From the NCBI GenBank assembly GCA_003104995.1, contig PQAO01000032.1, positions 165,287 to 229,286 on the forward strand: DNA of 64,000 bases. Direction: 5' to 3'. The position numbers and the translations under genes were made by a program. Positions 24,046 through 32,055 of this stretch are shown piece after piece. The DNA is from Dehalococcoidia bacterium (GTDB lineage: Bacteria > Chloroflexota > Dehalococcoidia > Tepidiformales > Tepidiformaceae). The notes under the pieces were generated by a model. That model saw nothing but the letters and a program-made list of their open reading frames with translations. It was not told where the DNA came from and searched no databases. Each line of letters starts with the position of its first letter. Within the stretch, counting starts at the first letter, position 1.

Positions 24046-24861
24046 ATGGCTGTCGTGGAGGTAGAGGGCTTTCAAAGCCCATGGCGCCTGGCGGGAGAGT
24101 TCGCCGCCCGGGTGTTCTACTACGTGGTCGATATGTCGGTGTTCGTGCCGCTCTTCATCGTGTACTTCCTGTTGCGGGGGCTACCGCCGGACCGTGTTGG
24201 ACAAGCGACCGACAACGCGACGCAGATCATCGAGATAGAAGAGACGCTGGGCGTGTTCCACGAGGCGAGCTGGCAGGACGCTATCCTGCACAACGCGACG
24301 CTTGTGGATATCGCGAACTTCACCTACCTGAACCTCCACATGCACGTGCTGGTGGCGATGGGGCTCCTGTTCTTCCTGGTTGATTCGCGGAAACACCGGG
24401 TGATCCGGAACACGATCCTGCTCTCGGCGTTCCTCGCGGTGCCGGTCTACATGATCTTCCCGGTCACGCCTCCGCGTTTGCTTGCGAGCGCCGGGTACGC
24501 GCACTTCGGGTTTATCGACACCATCCCGTCAGAGGTGAGGACTGGCAAGCCGGGCGCCATGGCGAACTGGTACGCGGCCGTGCCTTCGTACCATTTCGGC
24601 TGGATAGCACTGGCCGCGCTGGGTGTGTGGTGGTGCTGGAAGTCATGGATTTTGCGGGCGGGCGCGGTGGTGTTCACGGCGTTCATGTGGTGGGCGATCG
24701 TCGTCACCGGCAACCATTACTTCTTCGACATGGTGGCGGGTGCGGCGGTGGTGGGGATGTGCTTCGTGATTGTGCGCGCGTTCGAGCAGTGGGCCGAGCT
24801 AAACCCCACGGCAATGCGGCGGTTCACGGTGCGGGTGGGGCCGCTGCGGCTGCCGTTCTAG
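24046..24861 (+). CDS. PAP2-type phosphatase/transferase, Aur1/Ipt1-like membrane protein
   Basis: A 271-residue polytopic membrane protein (five to six helices). The PAP2 active-site pattern is read as 'AAVPSYHFGWIAL' (P-S-x-H, motif 2) near residue 185 and 'VTGNHYFFDMVAGAAV' (motif 3, G-N-H...D) near 225, as in the inositolphosphotransferase-like group PAP2_3. It probably handles a lipid phosphate at the outer membrane leaflet. The ATG at 24046 follows GGAGTGGAG. A short hairpin follows the stop. Confidence 0.78.
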   Translation: MAVVEVEGFQSPWRLAGEFAARVFYYVVDMSVFVPLFIVYFLLRGLPPDRVGQATDNATQIIEIEETLGVFHEASWQDAILHNATLVDIANFTYLNLHMHVLVAMGLLFFLVDSRKHRVIRNTILLSAFLAVPVYMIFPVTPPRLLASAGYAHFGFIDTIPSEVRTGKPGAMANWYAAVPSYHFGWIALAALGVWWCWKSWILRAGAVVFTAFMWWAIVVTGNHYFFDMVAGAAVVGMCFVIVRAFEQWAELNPTAMRRFTVRVGPLRLPF

Positions 24862-24880
24862 CGGCGGCAGCGCGCGGGTG

Positions 24881-24903
24881 CTCCGGCAGGGCCGGAGTTT
24901 GTT
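24881..24903 (+). terminator. Short terminator after the PAP2 gene
   Basis: 7-bp stem CTCCGGC/GCCGGAG with loop AGG, followed directly by TTTGTT, 20 bp past the stop at 24861. It fits a simple intrinsic terminator. Confidence 0.6.
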
Positions 24904-24910
24904 GGGATGT

Positions 24911-24939
24911 TTGACAGCTAACCTACCGGGCGGAAGAAT
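24911..24939 (+). promoter_or_regulatory. Promoter of the alcohol dehydrogenase gene
   Basis: A consensus -35 TTGACA (24911-24916) is followed after 17 bp by AAGAAT (24934-24939) as -10. A strong AAGAAGGAGG ribosome-binding site lies 10 bp before the ATG at 24971. Confidence 0.6.
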
Positions 24940-24970
24940 CGCCGTGCTTCAAGAAGGAGGAGCCCCACTC

Positions 24971-26047
24971 ATGAAAGCCGCAGTGCTCTACGCACCGAAC
25001 CAGCCCCTTGTCATCGAAGACATCGAGATCGAAGAGCCCCAGGCCAACGAGGTCCTGATCAAGACGAACGCGACCGGCGTCTGCCACTCGGACCTCCACT
25101 TCATGGAAGGCAAGTGGATGTACCCGATGCCGGTGGTACTCGGGCACGAATCGGCCGGCGTGGTCGAGCAGGTCGGCCCCGGCGTGACGAACGTGAAGGC
25201 CGGCGACCGGGTGGTTGTGGCGTTCGTGCAGTCGTGCGGGCAATGTGACCGTTGCACAACCGGACGCCCGAACCTGTGCTCGAACTCGCAATCGCTGAAC
25301 CGGATTGGCCGGATCAAGCTGAACGGCCAGCCGATGATGCAGTTCTCGGGGATGTCGGCGTTCGCGGAGAAGATGCTGGTGAGCGCAAAGGCGTGCGTGA
25401 AGGTGCCTGACGGCGTGCCGATGGAAGTCGCCGCGCTGGTGGGCTGCAGCGTCATGACGGGCGTCGGCGCGGTGACCAACACGGTGAAGTTGCAGGTCGG
25501 CCAGACCGTTGCCGTCATTGGCTGCGGCGGGGTTGGCCTGAACATCATCCAGGGCGCGAAGCTTGCGGGCGCCTCGCGGATCATCGCGGTCGACATGCTC
25601 GAATCGAAACTGGCCGCGGCGAAGGAATTCGGCGCGACCGATGTCGTGGACGCATCGAGCGGCGACGCGGTACAGCAGGTGATGGGCCTGACCGGCGGCG
25701 GTGTGGACTACGCCTTCGAGGCGATTGGCCTGATGAAGACGGCCCAGCAGGCGTTCGAAATGGCGCGTCGCGGCGGCCAGGCGGTCATCGTCGGGATGCT
25801 GCCCCTGACCGAACAGCTGACGATCCCCAACGCTGGCTTGTCGTTTCTCGGGGAGAAGGGCATCGTGGGCAGCTACTACGGCTCGACGCGGCAGACCTAT
25901 GACATGCCGTGGCTGATGGAGCTCTACCGCCAGAAGCGCCTGAAGATCGACGAGCTGATCACGCGCACGTACAAGCTCGACCAGATCAACGAGGCGTACG
26001 ACGCTCTGAAGGGTGGCGAAGTGAACCGGAGCGTCATCGTCTTCTAA
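24971..26047 (+). CDS. Zinc-dependent alcohol dehydrogenase (MDR family)
   Basis: A 358-residue medium-chain dehydrogenase. Catalytic zinc ligands are 'TGVCHSDLH' (Cys near 37) and 'LGHESAGVV' (His near 59). The structural zinc lobe 'CGQCDRCTTGRPNLC' has the full four Cys. The NAD fold has 'VIGCGGVGLNIIQGAKLAGA'. Closest in style to the AdhC/AdhD and mycothiol/S-formyl-type group that oxidises primary alcohols or aldehyde adducts. It has its own consensus promoter, ribosome-binding site and terminator, so it is a monocistronic unit. Confidence 0.94.
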   Translation: MKAAVLYAPNQPLVIEDIEIEEPQANEVLIKTNATGVCHSDLHFMEGKWMYPMPVVLGHESAGVVEQVGPGVTNVKAGDRVVVAFVQSCGQCDRCTTGRPNLCSNSQSLNRIGRIKLNGQPMMQFSGMSAFAEKMLVSAKACVKVPDGVPMEVAALVGCSVMTGVGAVTNTVKLQVGQTVAVIGCGGVGLNIIQGAKLAGASRIIAVDMLESKLAAAKEFGATDVVDASSGDAVQQVMGLTGGGVDYAFEAIGLMKTAQQAFEMARRGGQAVIVGMLPLTEQLTIPNAGLSFLGEKGIVGSYYGSTRQTYDMPWLMELYRQKRLKIDELITRTYKLDQINEAYDALKGGEVNRSVIVF

Positions 26048-26078
26048 CGAAACCGTTACGGCCCTGCACGGGTCGCAA

Positions 26079-26121
26079 CCACGGTCCCTCCCCGAAGTGC
26101 CGGGGAGGGACCGTGGCTTTT
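26079..26121 (+). terminator. Strong intrinsic terminator after the ADH gene
   Basis: Perfect 15-bp stem (CCACGGTCCCTCCCC / GGGGAGGGACCGTGG) with an 8-base loop, followed by CTTTT, 32 bp after the ADH stop. Confidence 0.85.
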
Positions 26122-26252
26122 CGCAACGTTAGCGCGAGAGCCGAGCCAACCAGGGGTGGCCCCGATAGGAAAGGGAGACGGCCTGTTGGAGCCAGGCTCG
26201 CTGGTCCTCGGACAGGCATGGTGCCCTTCAATTTATGAGCATGCCGGCACGG

Positions 26253-26726
26253 TTAGTCCTTCGAGCAGGCGAGGACGGGGTCGTAGTCGGGCATGTCGGT
26301 GATCTTCTCCGTAGGCTGGATCCAGGCCACCTTGCCGTGCTTGTCGACGACGATGACGATGCGGTTGGCGACCATGCGGGGTTCGATGGCGACGCCGTAC
26401 TTGCGAGCGGTTTCGCCGAGGGGGTAGAAGTCGCTGAGGATGGGAAAGTCGAGACCGAGTTCCTTCTTCCAGGCGGCCTGGGCCCAGGCTCCATCGCTCG
26501 AAATGACAACCGGGATGGCGCCCTGGCTGGCGAACTCGGATTGTTTGGCCTGGATGAGCGGCATCTGGTTGCTGCAGGCGGGGGAGAAGGCCGCGGGGAC
26601 GAAGTTGATGATGACGGCGTTCTTGCCGCGGTAGTCGCTCAGCTTGAACTTTTCGCCCATGGGGCTGGCTGGCAGTTCGAAGTCGGGGGCTTCATCGCCG
26701 ACCTTCAGGGTCGCGGTTTCGGACAT
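26253..26726 (-). CDS. Peroxiredoxin (AhpC/TSA, AhpE-like)
   Basis: A 157-residue thiol peroxidase. The active-site loop 'FVPAAFSPACSNQ' near residue 45 carries the peroxidatic Cys, with Ser replacing the usual Thr of the P-x3-T/S-x2-C motif. There is a second Cys at the very C-terminus ('VLACSKD'), a possible resolving residue. It reduces peroxides in the cytoplasm. Its position near the nickel superoxide dismutase suggests an oxidative-stress neighbourhood, though the two are on opposite strands. Confidence 0.9.
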   Translation of the reverse strand: MSETATLKVGDEAPDFELPASPMGEKFKLSDYRGKNAVIINFVPAAFSPACSNQMPLIQAKQSEFASQGAIPVVISSDGAWAQAAWKKELGLDFPILSDFYPLGETARKYGVAIEPRMVANRIVIVVDKHGKVAWIQPTEKITDMPDYDPVLACSKD

Positions 26727-26801
26727 TGGGGTACCTCGATGTGTGGGTGAGACATCGATCGTAGCAGGTGAGGTGCGGGTGAAGCGGCGCTTGAGTCTGG
26801 T

Positions 26802-27575
26802 TCAGGAATTCGGCCAGCGGGGCGGGCGCTTTTCCGCGAAGGCGGTCATGCCTTCGCGGGCTTCCTCGGAGGCGAAGTGGGCTGCCGAGCGGCGGGCGGT
26901 CTCTTCGAACGCGTGGTGGAGCTCCATGGAGGGGACTTCGCGAATGAGGCGCTTGGCTCCGGCGAGCGCACCGGGTGCCCCCTGGCGGATCGAAGCGACA
27001 TAACGAGTGACGGTGTCGTCGAGTTCGTCTGCCGGGACGGCGGCGTTCAACAGCCCGTAGCGGGCCGCGTCGCTACCGGTGAAAGCTTCGCCGGTCAGGA
27101 AGAGCTCGGTGATGGTGGTCAGCGGGATCTTCCTGAGCAGGACGACCGAGATGATCGCCGGGATGACGCCGATCCGGACCTCGGTGATGGCGAAGGTCGT
27201 GTCCTCGATGCCGACGGAGATGTCACAGGCGGCGATAAGGCCGAGGCCGCCCGCGCGCGCCGGGCCGTTGATGCGGCCAACCACGGGCGTGGGGGAGTTC
27301 CAGATGGTTTCGAGGATGGCCCCGAGGGCGGCGGGGCCGGTGGCTGCTCCGGCGACATTGGCTTCACGCTGCTCCTTGAGGTCGGCGCCGGAGCAGAAGA
27401 CCGTGCCGGTGGCGGTGAGGACAATGACGCGGACCTCCGGGCTGGCGATGGCGGCCTCGAGGTGCCCAAGCAACTCGGACTGGAGCTGCCGCGAGAGAGC
27501 GTTGCGGTTGTGGGGCGAGTCGAGCGTGATCGTGGCCACGCCGTTGGCGGTTTCGAGGTGGACGAGCTCGGCCAT
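26802..27575 (-). CDS. Enoyl-CoA hydratase/isomerase family protein
   Basis: A 257-residue crotonase-fold protein. The oxyanion-hole segments are 'FCSGADLKE' near residue 62 and 'GPARAGGLGLIAACD' near 104. Position 1 of the usual catalytic Glu pair is not clearly conserved ('ITEVRIGVIPAIISVVLLR'), which is typical of the non-hydratase or methylglutaconyl-CoA-like group. The ATG at 27575 matches the 'NGVATITLDSP' family start. One of four crotonase genes in the window. Confidence 0.9.
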   Translation of the reverse strand: MAELVHLETANGVATITLDSPHNRNALSRQLQSELLGHLEAAIASPEVRVIVLTATGTVFCSGADLKEQREANVAGAATGPAALGAILETIWNSPTPVVGRINGPARAGGLGLIAACDISVGIEDTTFAITEVRIGVIPAIISVVLLRKIPLTTITELFLTGEAFTGSDAARYGLLNAAVPADELDDTVTRYVASIRQGAPGALAGAKRLIREVPSMELHHAFEETARRSAAHFASEEAREGMTAFAEKRPPRWPNS

Positions 27576-27623
27576 GGCGGGACTGTACCGGTGCCGGGCC
27601 GCGGCGTCATGCGAGAGGGCGGG

Positions 27624-27653
27624 GTGACCGGGCCGCTCCGGCCCGCCTATAAT
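27624..27653 (+). promoter_or_regulatory. Promoter of the nickel superoxide dismutase gene
   Basis: A perfect -10 TATAAT (27648-27653) lies 45 bp before the sodN ATG, with GTGACC (27624-27629) as a weak -35 at 18 bp spacing. AAGGAG at 27681 is the ribosome-binding site. Confidence 0.6.
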
Positions 27654-27697
27654 CAGAAATTGCATTCATACTCGAACTGCAAGGAGTGCCCACAAAC

Positions 27698-28144
27698 ATG
27701 AATCTCCTCACCCGATTGCTTCGGCCCTCAAACGTCGCCCATGCGCACTGCGATGGCCCGTGCGGTGTATACGACCCCGCGGCCGCACGGATCGCCGCGG
27801 AGGCGGTACTTTCGATGGAGAAGAAAATTGCGGCCCTTGGCGATGCCCAGGACCTCGCGACCATCAACACCCGCACACGCTTCATCGCGATCAAGGAACA
27901 GCAGGCCGAGATCGTGAAGAGGGAGCTGAACATCCTCTGGCACGACTACTTCAAGCCGGAGCACCTGGAGAAATACCCGAACCTGCACGACGTGTTCTGG
28001 AAGGCAGCCAAGCTCGCTTCGAAGAACAAGACCGAGCAAGACCCGGCCAACGGCGAGGCCCTGATGGGCGCCATCGAGGAGGTCCACAAGATCTTCTGGG
28101 GCTCCAAGAACCGCGAGGTCGCGTTCTACCGCGCGAACCCCTAG
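27698..28144 (+). CDS. sodN: Nickel superoxide dismutase precursor
   Basis: A 148-residue NiSOD. The nickel hook H-C-D-G-P-C-G-V-Y begins at residue 17, after a 16-residue leader ending in '...NVAHA'. His17 (mature His1), Cys18 and Cys22 are the Ni ligands. The rest is the four-helix bundle with 'EQQAEIVKRELNILWHDYFKP'. The enzyme disproportionates superoxide after leader removal by the SodX protease. No sodX-like gene is seen adjacent or elsewhere in the window. A consensus promoter and a strong terminator make it monocistronic. Confidence 0.95.
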   Translation: MNLLTRLLRPSNVAHAHCDGPCGVYDPAAARIAAEAVLSMEKKIAALGDAQDLATINTRTRFIAIKEQQAEIVKRELNILWHDYFKPEHLEKYPNLHDVFWKAAKLASKNKTEQDPANGEALMGAIEEVHKIFWGSKNREVAFYRANP

Positions 28145-28164
28145 CCGAAACGATTCCTGAAGCC

Positions 28165-28201
28165 ATGAGGGCCCTTCCATGGAAACTGGAGGGGCCCTCA
28201 T
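28165..28201 (+). terminator. Hairpin terminator after sodN
   Basis: 15-bp stem with one G-U pair (ATGAGGGCCCTTCCA / TGGAGGGGCCCTCAT) and a 7-base loop, 21 bp past the stop. There is no long T-run. Confidence 0.65.
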
Positions 28202-28273
28202 GCGTGTATGGTTTCGGACCTGGTGGAGAGCCGGCCGGATCGCCCCGCGATAGGGCGGGCCGCCAAACCCGGG

Positions 28274-29086
28274 TTAGCGGCCCTTGAACTCCGGGGCACG
28301 GCCTTCCGCGAAGCTCGTGATGCCCTCCCGGAAGTCGGCACTCTGGAACAACAGCATCGTCTGCAACAGCACGTGGTGTACGTGGCTTGGGAAGTCCTCG
28401 GTCATGCCGTGGCGGAAGAGCCGCTTCATGGACTGAACGGCGAGCGGCGCGTTGGCAGCGATTTCGCGCGCCCAGTCATATGCCGCCGGCATGAGATCCT
28501 CTGCCGGGAACGCCTTGTTCGCGAGTCCCATTTCGGCGGCCTCGGCGCCCGTGAGGTTCCGGCCGAGGAAGCCGATCTCGGCGGCCTTGGCCCAGCCGAG
28601 CAGCCGGGGCAAGTACCAGGTGCCGCCGCTTTCAGGCACCACACCCCGCTTTGCGAAGCCGGTCGCGATCTTCGCGTCGGCGTTCACGAGGCGGATATCG
28701 CAGCCGAGTGCGATGTCGAGGCCGAAGCCCGCGGCGGCCCCGTTGATGGCGCCGATGACCGGCGTGTCCATCTCGAACATGACGGTGGTGGGGTGGTTGC
28801 GGGTTGTAAGGTGGGCGCCCGAACCGGACGACGAACCCCCGCCACCGATGCCGGTACCTGCGACCGCATCCTTGATGTCGAGGCCGACGCAGAATGCGCG
28901 GCCGGCACCGGTAAGGACGACAACACGGACGTCGCGGTCGAGGTCGGCCTGTTCCAGCCGCTCCGAGAGCTGGCGGAGCATCTTTTGAGAGATGGCGTTC
29001 ATGCGGTGGGGACGGTTGAGGGTGATGGTGGCCACCTGATCGGCGACCTGATACAGGACTTCGTCTTCGGTTTGTGTCTCGGTCAT
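28274..29086 (-). CDS. Enoyl-CoA hydratase
   Basis: A 270-residue crotonase-fold protein. It has 'AFCVGLDIKD' near residue 65 and 'GAAAGFGLDIALGCDIRL' near 115 for the oxyanion hole, and 'KRGVVPESGGTWYLPRLLG' with the catalytic Glu near 147. A Gly/Ser-rich insert follows the first motif. It hydrates an enoyl-CoA in beta-oxidation-like metabolism. It lies 80 bp downstream of the TetR gene on the same strand and may be under the same twin operators. Confidence 0.92.
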   Translation of the reverse strand: MTETQTEDEVLYQVADQVATITLNRPHRMNAISQKMLRQLSERLEQADLDRDVRVVVLTGAGRAFCVGLDIKDAVAGTGIGGGGSSSGSGAHLTTRNHPTTVMFEMDTPVIGAINGAAAGFGLDIALGCDIRLVNADAKIATGFAKRGVVPESGGTWYLPRLLGWAKAAEIGFLGRNLTGAEAAEMGLANKAFPAEDLMPAAYDWAREIAANAPLAVQSMKRLFRHGMTEDFPSHVHHVLLQTMLLFQSADFREGITSFAEGRAPEFKGR

Positions 29087-29166
29087 GGGCCGATGGTATG
29101 CCGGCGAGGCTGACGGTGCGAGCGTGTGGGAGTAGGACGGCCGAGGCGCGCTGACTCGCTCTGGTC

Positions 29167-29739
29167 TTAGAGCCCGCGGGCTCTCAGGAGGAGAGCGGCG
29201 GCGCGCTCGGCCGTTTCGAAGGGCGCGGTCGTGCCCTGCATTGCGCTGCCGGCGAATGCGCCGTCGAGCAGTACGAGCAGTTCGCGCGCCAGGCGTTCGG
29301 CGTCATCGACACCCGCCTGGCGCGCGAGGGCGGCGAACGCGTCGAGGACATGGTCCTTGTGGCCGGCAGCCACCACTGAGCCGGGGTGTGCCCGGTCGGC
29401 GAGTTCCATGCTGGCGTTGATGAAGCCGCAGCCGCGAAAGCCGGCGCGGGCAACCCAGTCGCCCATCTGGCGGAAGACGGCGAGCAGCCGCTCCTCGGGG
29501 GAGTCGTCGCCGCCATCGAGGAGCGTGGAGAACCAGGCCCGGAGGTTCTCGTCGGAGGCCTGGAGGTAGGCCGCGATCAGGTCGTCCTTTGTCTTGAAAT
29601 GCTGGTAGAGGGTGGTCTTGGCCACGTTCGCTTCAGCCACGATGGTGTCGACGCCGACGGCGCGGATGCCGCGTTCGTAAAAGAGGCGGGAGGCGGTCTC
29701 GAGGATGCGTTCGCGGGCGGCTGAAGCAGGTTCCGGCAT
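29167..29739 (-). CDS. TetR/AcrR family transcriptional regulator
   Basis: A 190-residue repressor. The N-terminal HTH 'ILETASRLFYERGIRAVGVDTIVAEANVAKTTLYQHF' is textbook TetR, and the C-terminal ligand domain ('FRGCGFINASMELAD') resembles the TetR_C group that often controls small-molecule or fatty-acid genes. Two identical palindromic sites lie in the 100 bp before its start, indicating autorepression. The next gene downstream is an enoyl-CoA hydratase, a plausible co-regulated target. Confidence 0.93.
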   Translation of the reverse strand: MPEPASAARERILETASRLFYERGIRAVGVDTIVAEANVAKTTLYQHFKTKDDLIAAYLQASDENLRAWFSTLLDGGDDSPEERLLAVFRQMGDWVARAGFRGCGFINASMELADRAHPGSVVAAGHKDHVLDAFAALARQAGVDDAERLARELLVLLDGAFAGSAMQGTTAPFETAERAAALLLRARGL

Positions 29740-29753
29740 GCCGAGAGTGTACT

Positions 29754-29767
29754 ACAGACCTGTCTGT
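29754..29767 (-). promoter_or_regulatory. TetR-type operator, copy 1
   Basis: ACAGAC-CT-GTCTGT, a perfect 6-2-6 palindrome 15 bp upstream of the TetR start. The surrounding 18 bases are identical in copy 2. Confidence 0.7.
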
Positions 29768-29811
29768 TTCCGCAGCGGGGAGGCGTCGCGCGGGACTGTC
29801 TCGCAGGCGCT

Positions 29812-29825
29812 ACAGACCTGTCTGT
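29812..29825 (-). promoter_or_regulatory. TetR-type operator, copy 2
   Basis: A second identical ACAGACCTGTCTGT palindrome, 58 bp (about 5.5 helical turns) from copy 1, between the TetR start and the end of the dehydrogenase gene. Confidence 0.7.
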
Positions 29826-29842
29826 TTACTGCTCCTGCAGAT

Positions 29843-30817
29843 TCAGCTCTTGACTTCGTTGACCAGCGCATCGCCTTTTGCCATGCGCCGTAGATTTTCC
29901 AGGAAGTAACCGTTGGCCCGGGCGTCGTTCCCGGCGGCAACCGCGGAGTTGTGGGGCGAAATAATGACGTTCGGCAGGTCCCAGAGCGGTGAATCGGGGG
30001 GCAGGGGCTCCTGCGAGACGACATCCAGGTAGGCGCCGGCGACGCGTCCGGAGCGGACCGCGTCGACAAACGCGGGCTCGTCGATCACCTCGCCTCGGCC
30101 GATGTTGATGATTTGAGCGCCGGGCTTGAGTTGGGCCAGCAGGTCTTTGCTCACGAGCCCGCGCGTCTCGTCGGTGAGGGGGCAGGCGATGACCAGCCAG
30201 TCGGTCTCGGCGGCGATACGCGGCAGATCGCTGGGAGAGACGATGACCTGGACGGGGTCGGCGTCGCGCCGAGGGCTGCGGCGGACGCCGGTGACCTCCA
30301 GGCCGATGGCGGCGGCGATGCGGGCGATCTCGGAGCCGATGGAACCCAGGCCGACGACGGTCATGCGCTGGCCTACCAGGTCGGGGGGCGGTGTGCCGCG
30401 GAGCGGCTCCCAGGCATGGCGGCGCTGCGCTTCGAGCCACGGGAGGAAGGGGCGGGCGAGCATGAGCATGCCGCCGATGGCGGACTGGGCGATGGGCTGG
30501 GCGGTGGAGCCCGCGGAGGTGCTGAGGCGGACGCCGCGTTCGAGCATGCGCTGGAAGATCGGGGCGTCGACGCCGGCGTTAAAGACGTGGAGCCATTTGA
30601 GGTTGGGCGCTCCCTGGGCCGCGGCGAAGAACGAGCGCGAGAAGTCGGGAAAGACATCGCCGGAGAAGTAGGCGTAGTCGACTCGTTCGAGGGATGCAGG
30701 GTCGAGACGCTCGTTGGCGTCAGCGGGCAGGACGATTGGTTCGATGCCGGGCCAGGCCTCCCGGACGGCGGACTCGTAGCGGCGGATGAACGCGGATGAG
30801 ACGAGAAGCGTTGGCAT
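29843..30817 (-). CDS. D-isomer-specific 2-hydroxyacid dehydrogenase family protein
   Basis: A 324-residue NAD(P)-dependent dehydrogenase. It has the NAD-binding 'VVGLGSIGSEIARIAAAIG' near residue 150, the catalytic Arg in 'ACPLTDETRGL', 'INIGRGEVIDE' near 233, Glu in 'VVSQEPLPPDSPLW' and catalytic His in 'SPHNSA' near 285. It interconverts a 2-ketoacid and a D-2-hydroxyacid. It starts 9 bp from the methyltransferase stop on the same strand. Confidence 0.92.
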   Translation of the reverse strand: MPTLLVSSAFIRRYESAVREAWPGIEPIVLPADANERLDPASLERVDYAYFSGDVFPDFSRSFFAAAQGAPNLKWLHVFNAGVDAPIFQRMLERGVRLSTSAGSTAQPIAQSAIGGMLMLARPFLPWLEAQRRHAWEPLRGTPPPDLVGQRMTVVGLGSIGSEIARIAAAIGLEVTGVRRSPRRDADPVQVIVSPSDLPRIAAETDWLVIACPLTDETRGLVSKDLLAQLKPGAQIINIGRGEVIDEPAFVDAVRSGRVAGAYLDVVSQEPLPPDSPLWDLPNVIISPHNSAVAAGNDARANGYFLENLRRMAKGDALVNEVKS

Positions 30818-30825
30818 AGCCGGAA

Positions 30826-32004
30826 TTATGCCCTGTGGAGGGGGTTTTCGCGGAGGCGACGTGCCACGACCACCGTGCGGCCCCCGGCGATGGTGGTGCA
30901 GAGGAGCGTGACCGGTTCACCCTTTGCCCGGCCGAGGAGTCGGCGGAGTTCGTCCGGCTCGACCGGAAAGGCGCGGCGGCGGATTTCGCCGGCGTGCCAG
31001 CCGCGGGTAGCGAGGAGCTCCTTGAGGCGGCGGACGGAGAACGGCACCACTTCCAGCACCTCGAAGGTGGCTGCGAGGGGGTCGAAAGCGGGTGTGTCCG
31101 TCGAGAGGTAGGCGACCTGGCTGTCGAGCATCCATGCGCCGAGGCGGTGGGCGAGGTGGCGGACCAGCCCCGCCCGCGTGACACACGATTCTGGATCGAA
31201 GAGGTAACGGCCGATGGGGGCGGGCTCCTCGGGGCATTCGGGGGCGTCGGAAGTGAGATCGGCGCCCGCGGGCAGGAGCACTGCGCGGCGGAGGCCGGGT
31301 GCGACCCCGTCGCCGGCCCAGAGCGTCACCTCGCGCATGCCGGCGCCGAGCTGGACCGCCTCCATCTCCGCCCAGGCTGGCACTCGCTCGCGGTCGAGCC
31401 CGGGCGGGGCCTTCAGCGCTCCGGCCCGAGCCGCCGAGAGCAGCCCGATGCAGGTGTCCCACGGGGGCGAGAAGGCGGCCGGGTCGAAGGTGCGGCGGGC
31501 GGCGTCGCGCCGGGAGGGGTCGAGGATGATGGCGAGGCTCCCCGGGTGCAGCGGCGGCCGGGCAGCTTCGCCGAGGATGATGTCCGCGGCGGGGACGTTC
31601 GCGCGGGCAAGGATGGCGGTGGCGGGGTCGCGCTCGATGCCCGCGGCGCCAATGCCGAGCTCGGCACAGGCTCGAAGGTCGCCACCAAGGCCGCAGGTGA
31701 GGTCGGCGACGGGAAAGGCGAGGGAGGCGAGTCGCCGCGCGCGACGTTCCGCGACCAATGGGTGGGTCATCATCTCCAGGCCGGGGGCGGTGAGGAGCAT
31801 GGCTGGGTCGTGGCCGAAGCGGCCGGCCGCCTTGCTGCGGAGGCTGGCTTGCTCGGCGAGGGCCGACGCCTCGGCGGGCGGGTGAGCCTTGCGCAGGCTG
31901 GTGACCAGCCGGTTCGGATCGTCGCGGCCAGCGTCGAGGGGCATGGCCGCGAGGGCAGCCCGGCCGGCGGGGCTCACCAGGTAGCGGGCGCGCTCGATGT
32001 CCAC
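30826..32004 (-). CDS. SAM-dependent methyltransferase with C-terminal THUMP-like domain
   Basis: A 392-residue protein from a GTG at 32004. A class I methyltransferase core starts with motif I 'VADLTCGLGGDLRACAELG' near residue 100, 'GIERDPATAILARANV', and motif IV-like 'AIILDPSRRD' near 165. The last 100 residues ('FEVLEVVPFSVRRLKELLATRGWHAGEIRRRAFPVEPDELRRLL') match the THUMP-like domain found at the C-terminus of some actinobacterial and chloroflexi methyltransferases. RNA is the likely but unproven substrate. Divergent from the HAD gene with about 50 bp between starts. Confidence 0.82.
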   Translation of the reverse strand: MDIERARYLVSPAGRAALAAMPLDAGRDDPNRLVTSLRKAHPPAEASALAEQASLRSKAAGRFGHDPAMLLTAPGLEMMTHPLVAERRARRLASLAFPVADLTCGLGGDLRACAELGIGAAGIERDPATAILARANVPAADIILGEAARPPLHPGSLAIILDPSRRDAARRTFDPAAFSPPWDTCIGLLSAARAGALKAPPGLDRERVPAWAEMEAVQLGAGMREVTLWAGDGVAPGLRRAVLLPAGADLTSDAPECPEEPAPIGRYLFDPESCVTRAGLVRHLAHRLGAWMLDSQVAYLSTDTPAFDPLAATFEVLEVVPFSVRRLKELLATRGWHAGEIRRRAFPVEPDELRRLLGRAKGEPVTLLCTTIAGGRTVVVARRLRENPLHRA

Positions 32005-32055
32005 GTCACGAGCGTGCGGCAGCGCGGGCAACGCGCAACGTGCGAAACTCGATCG

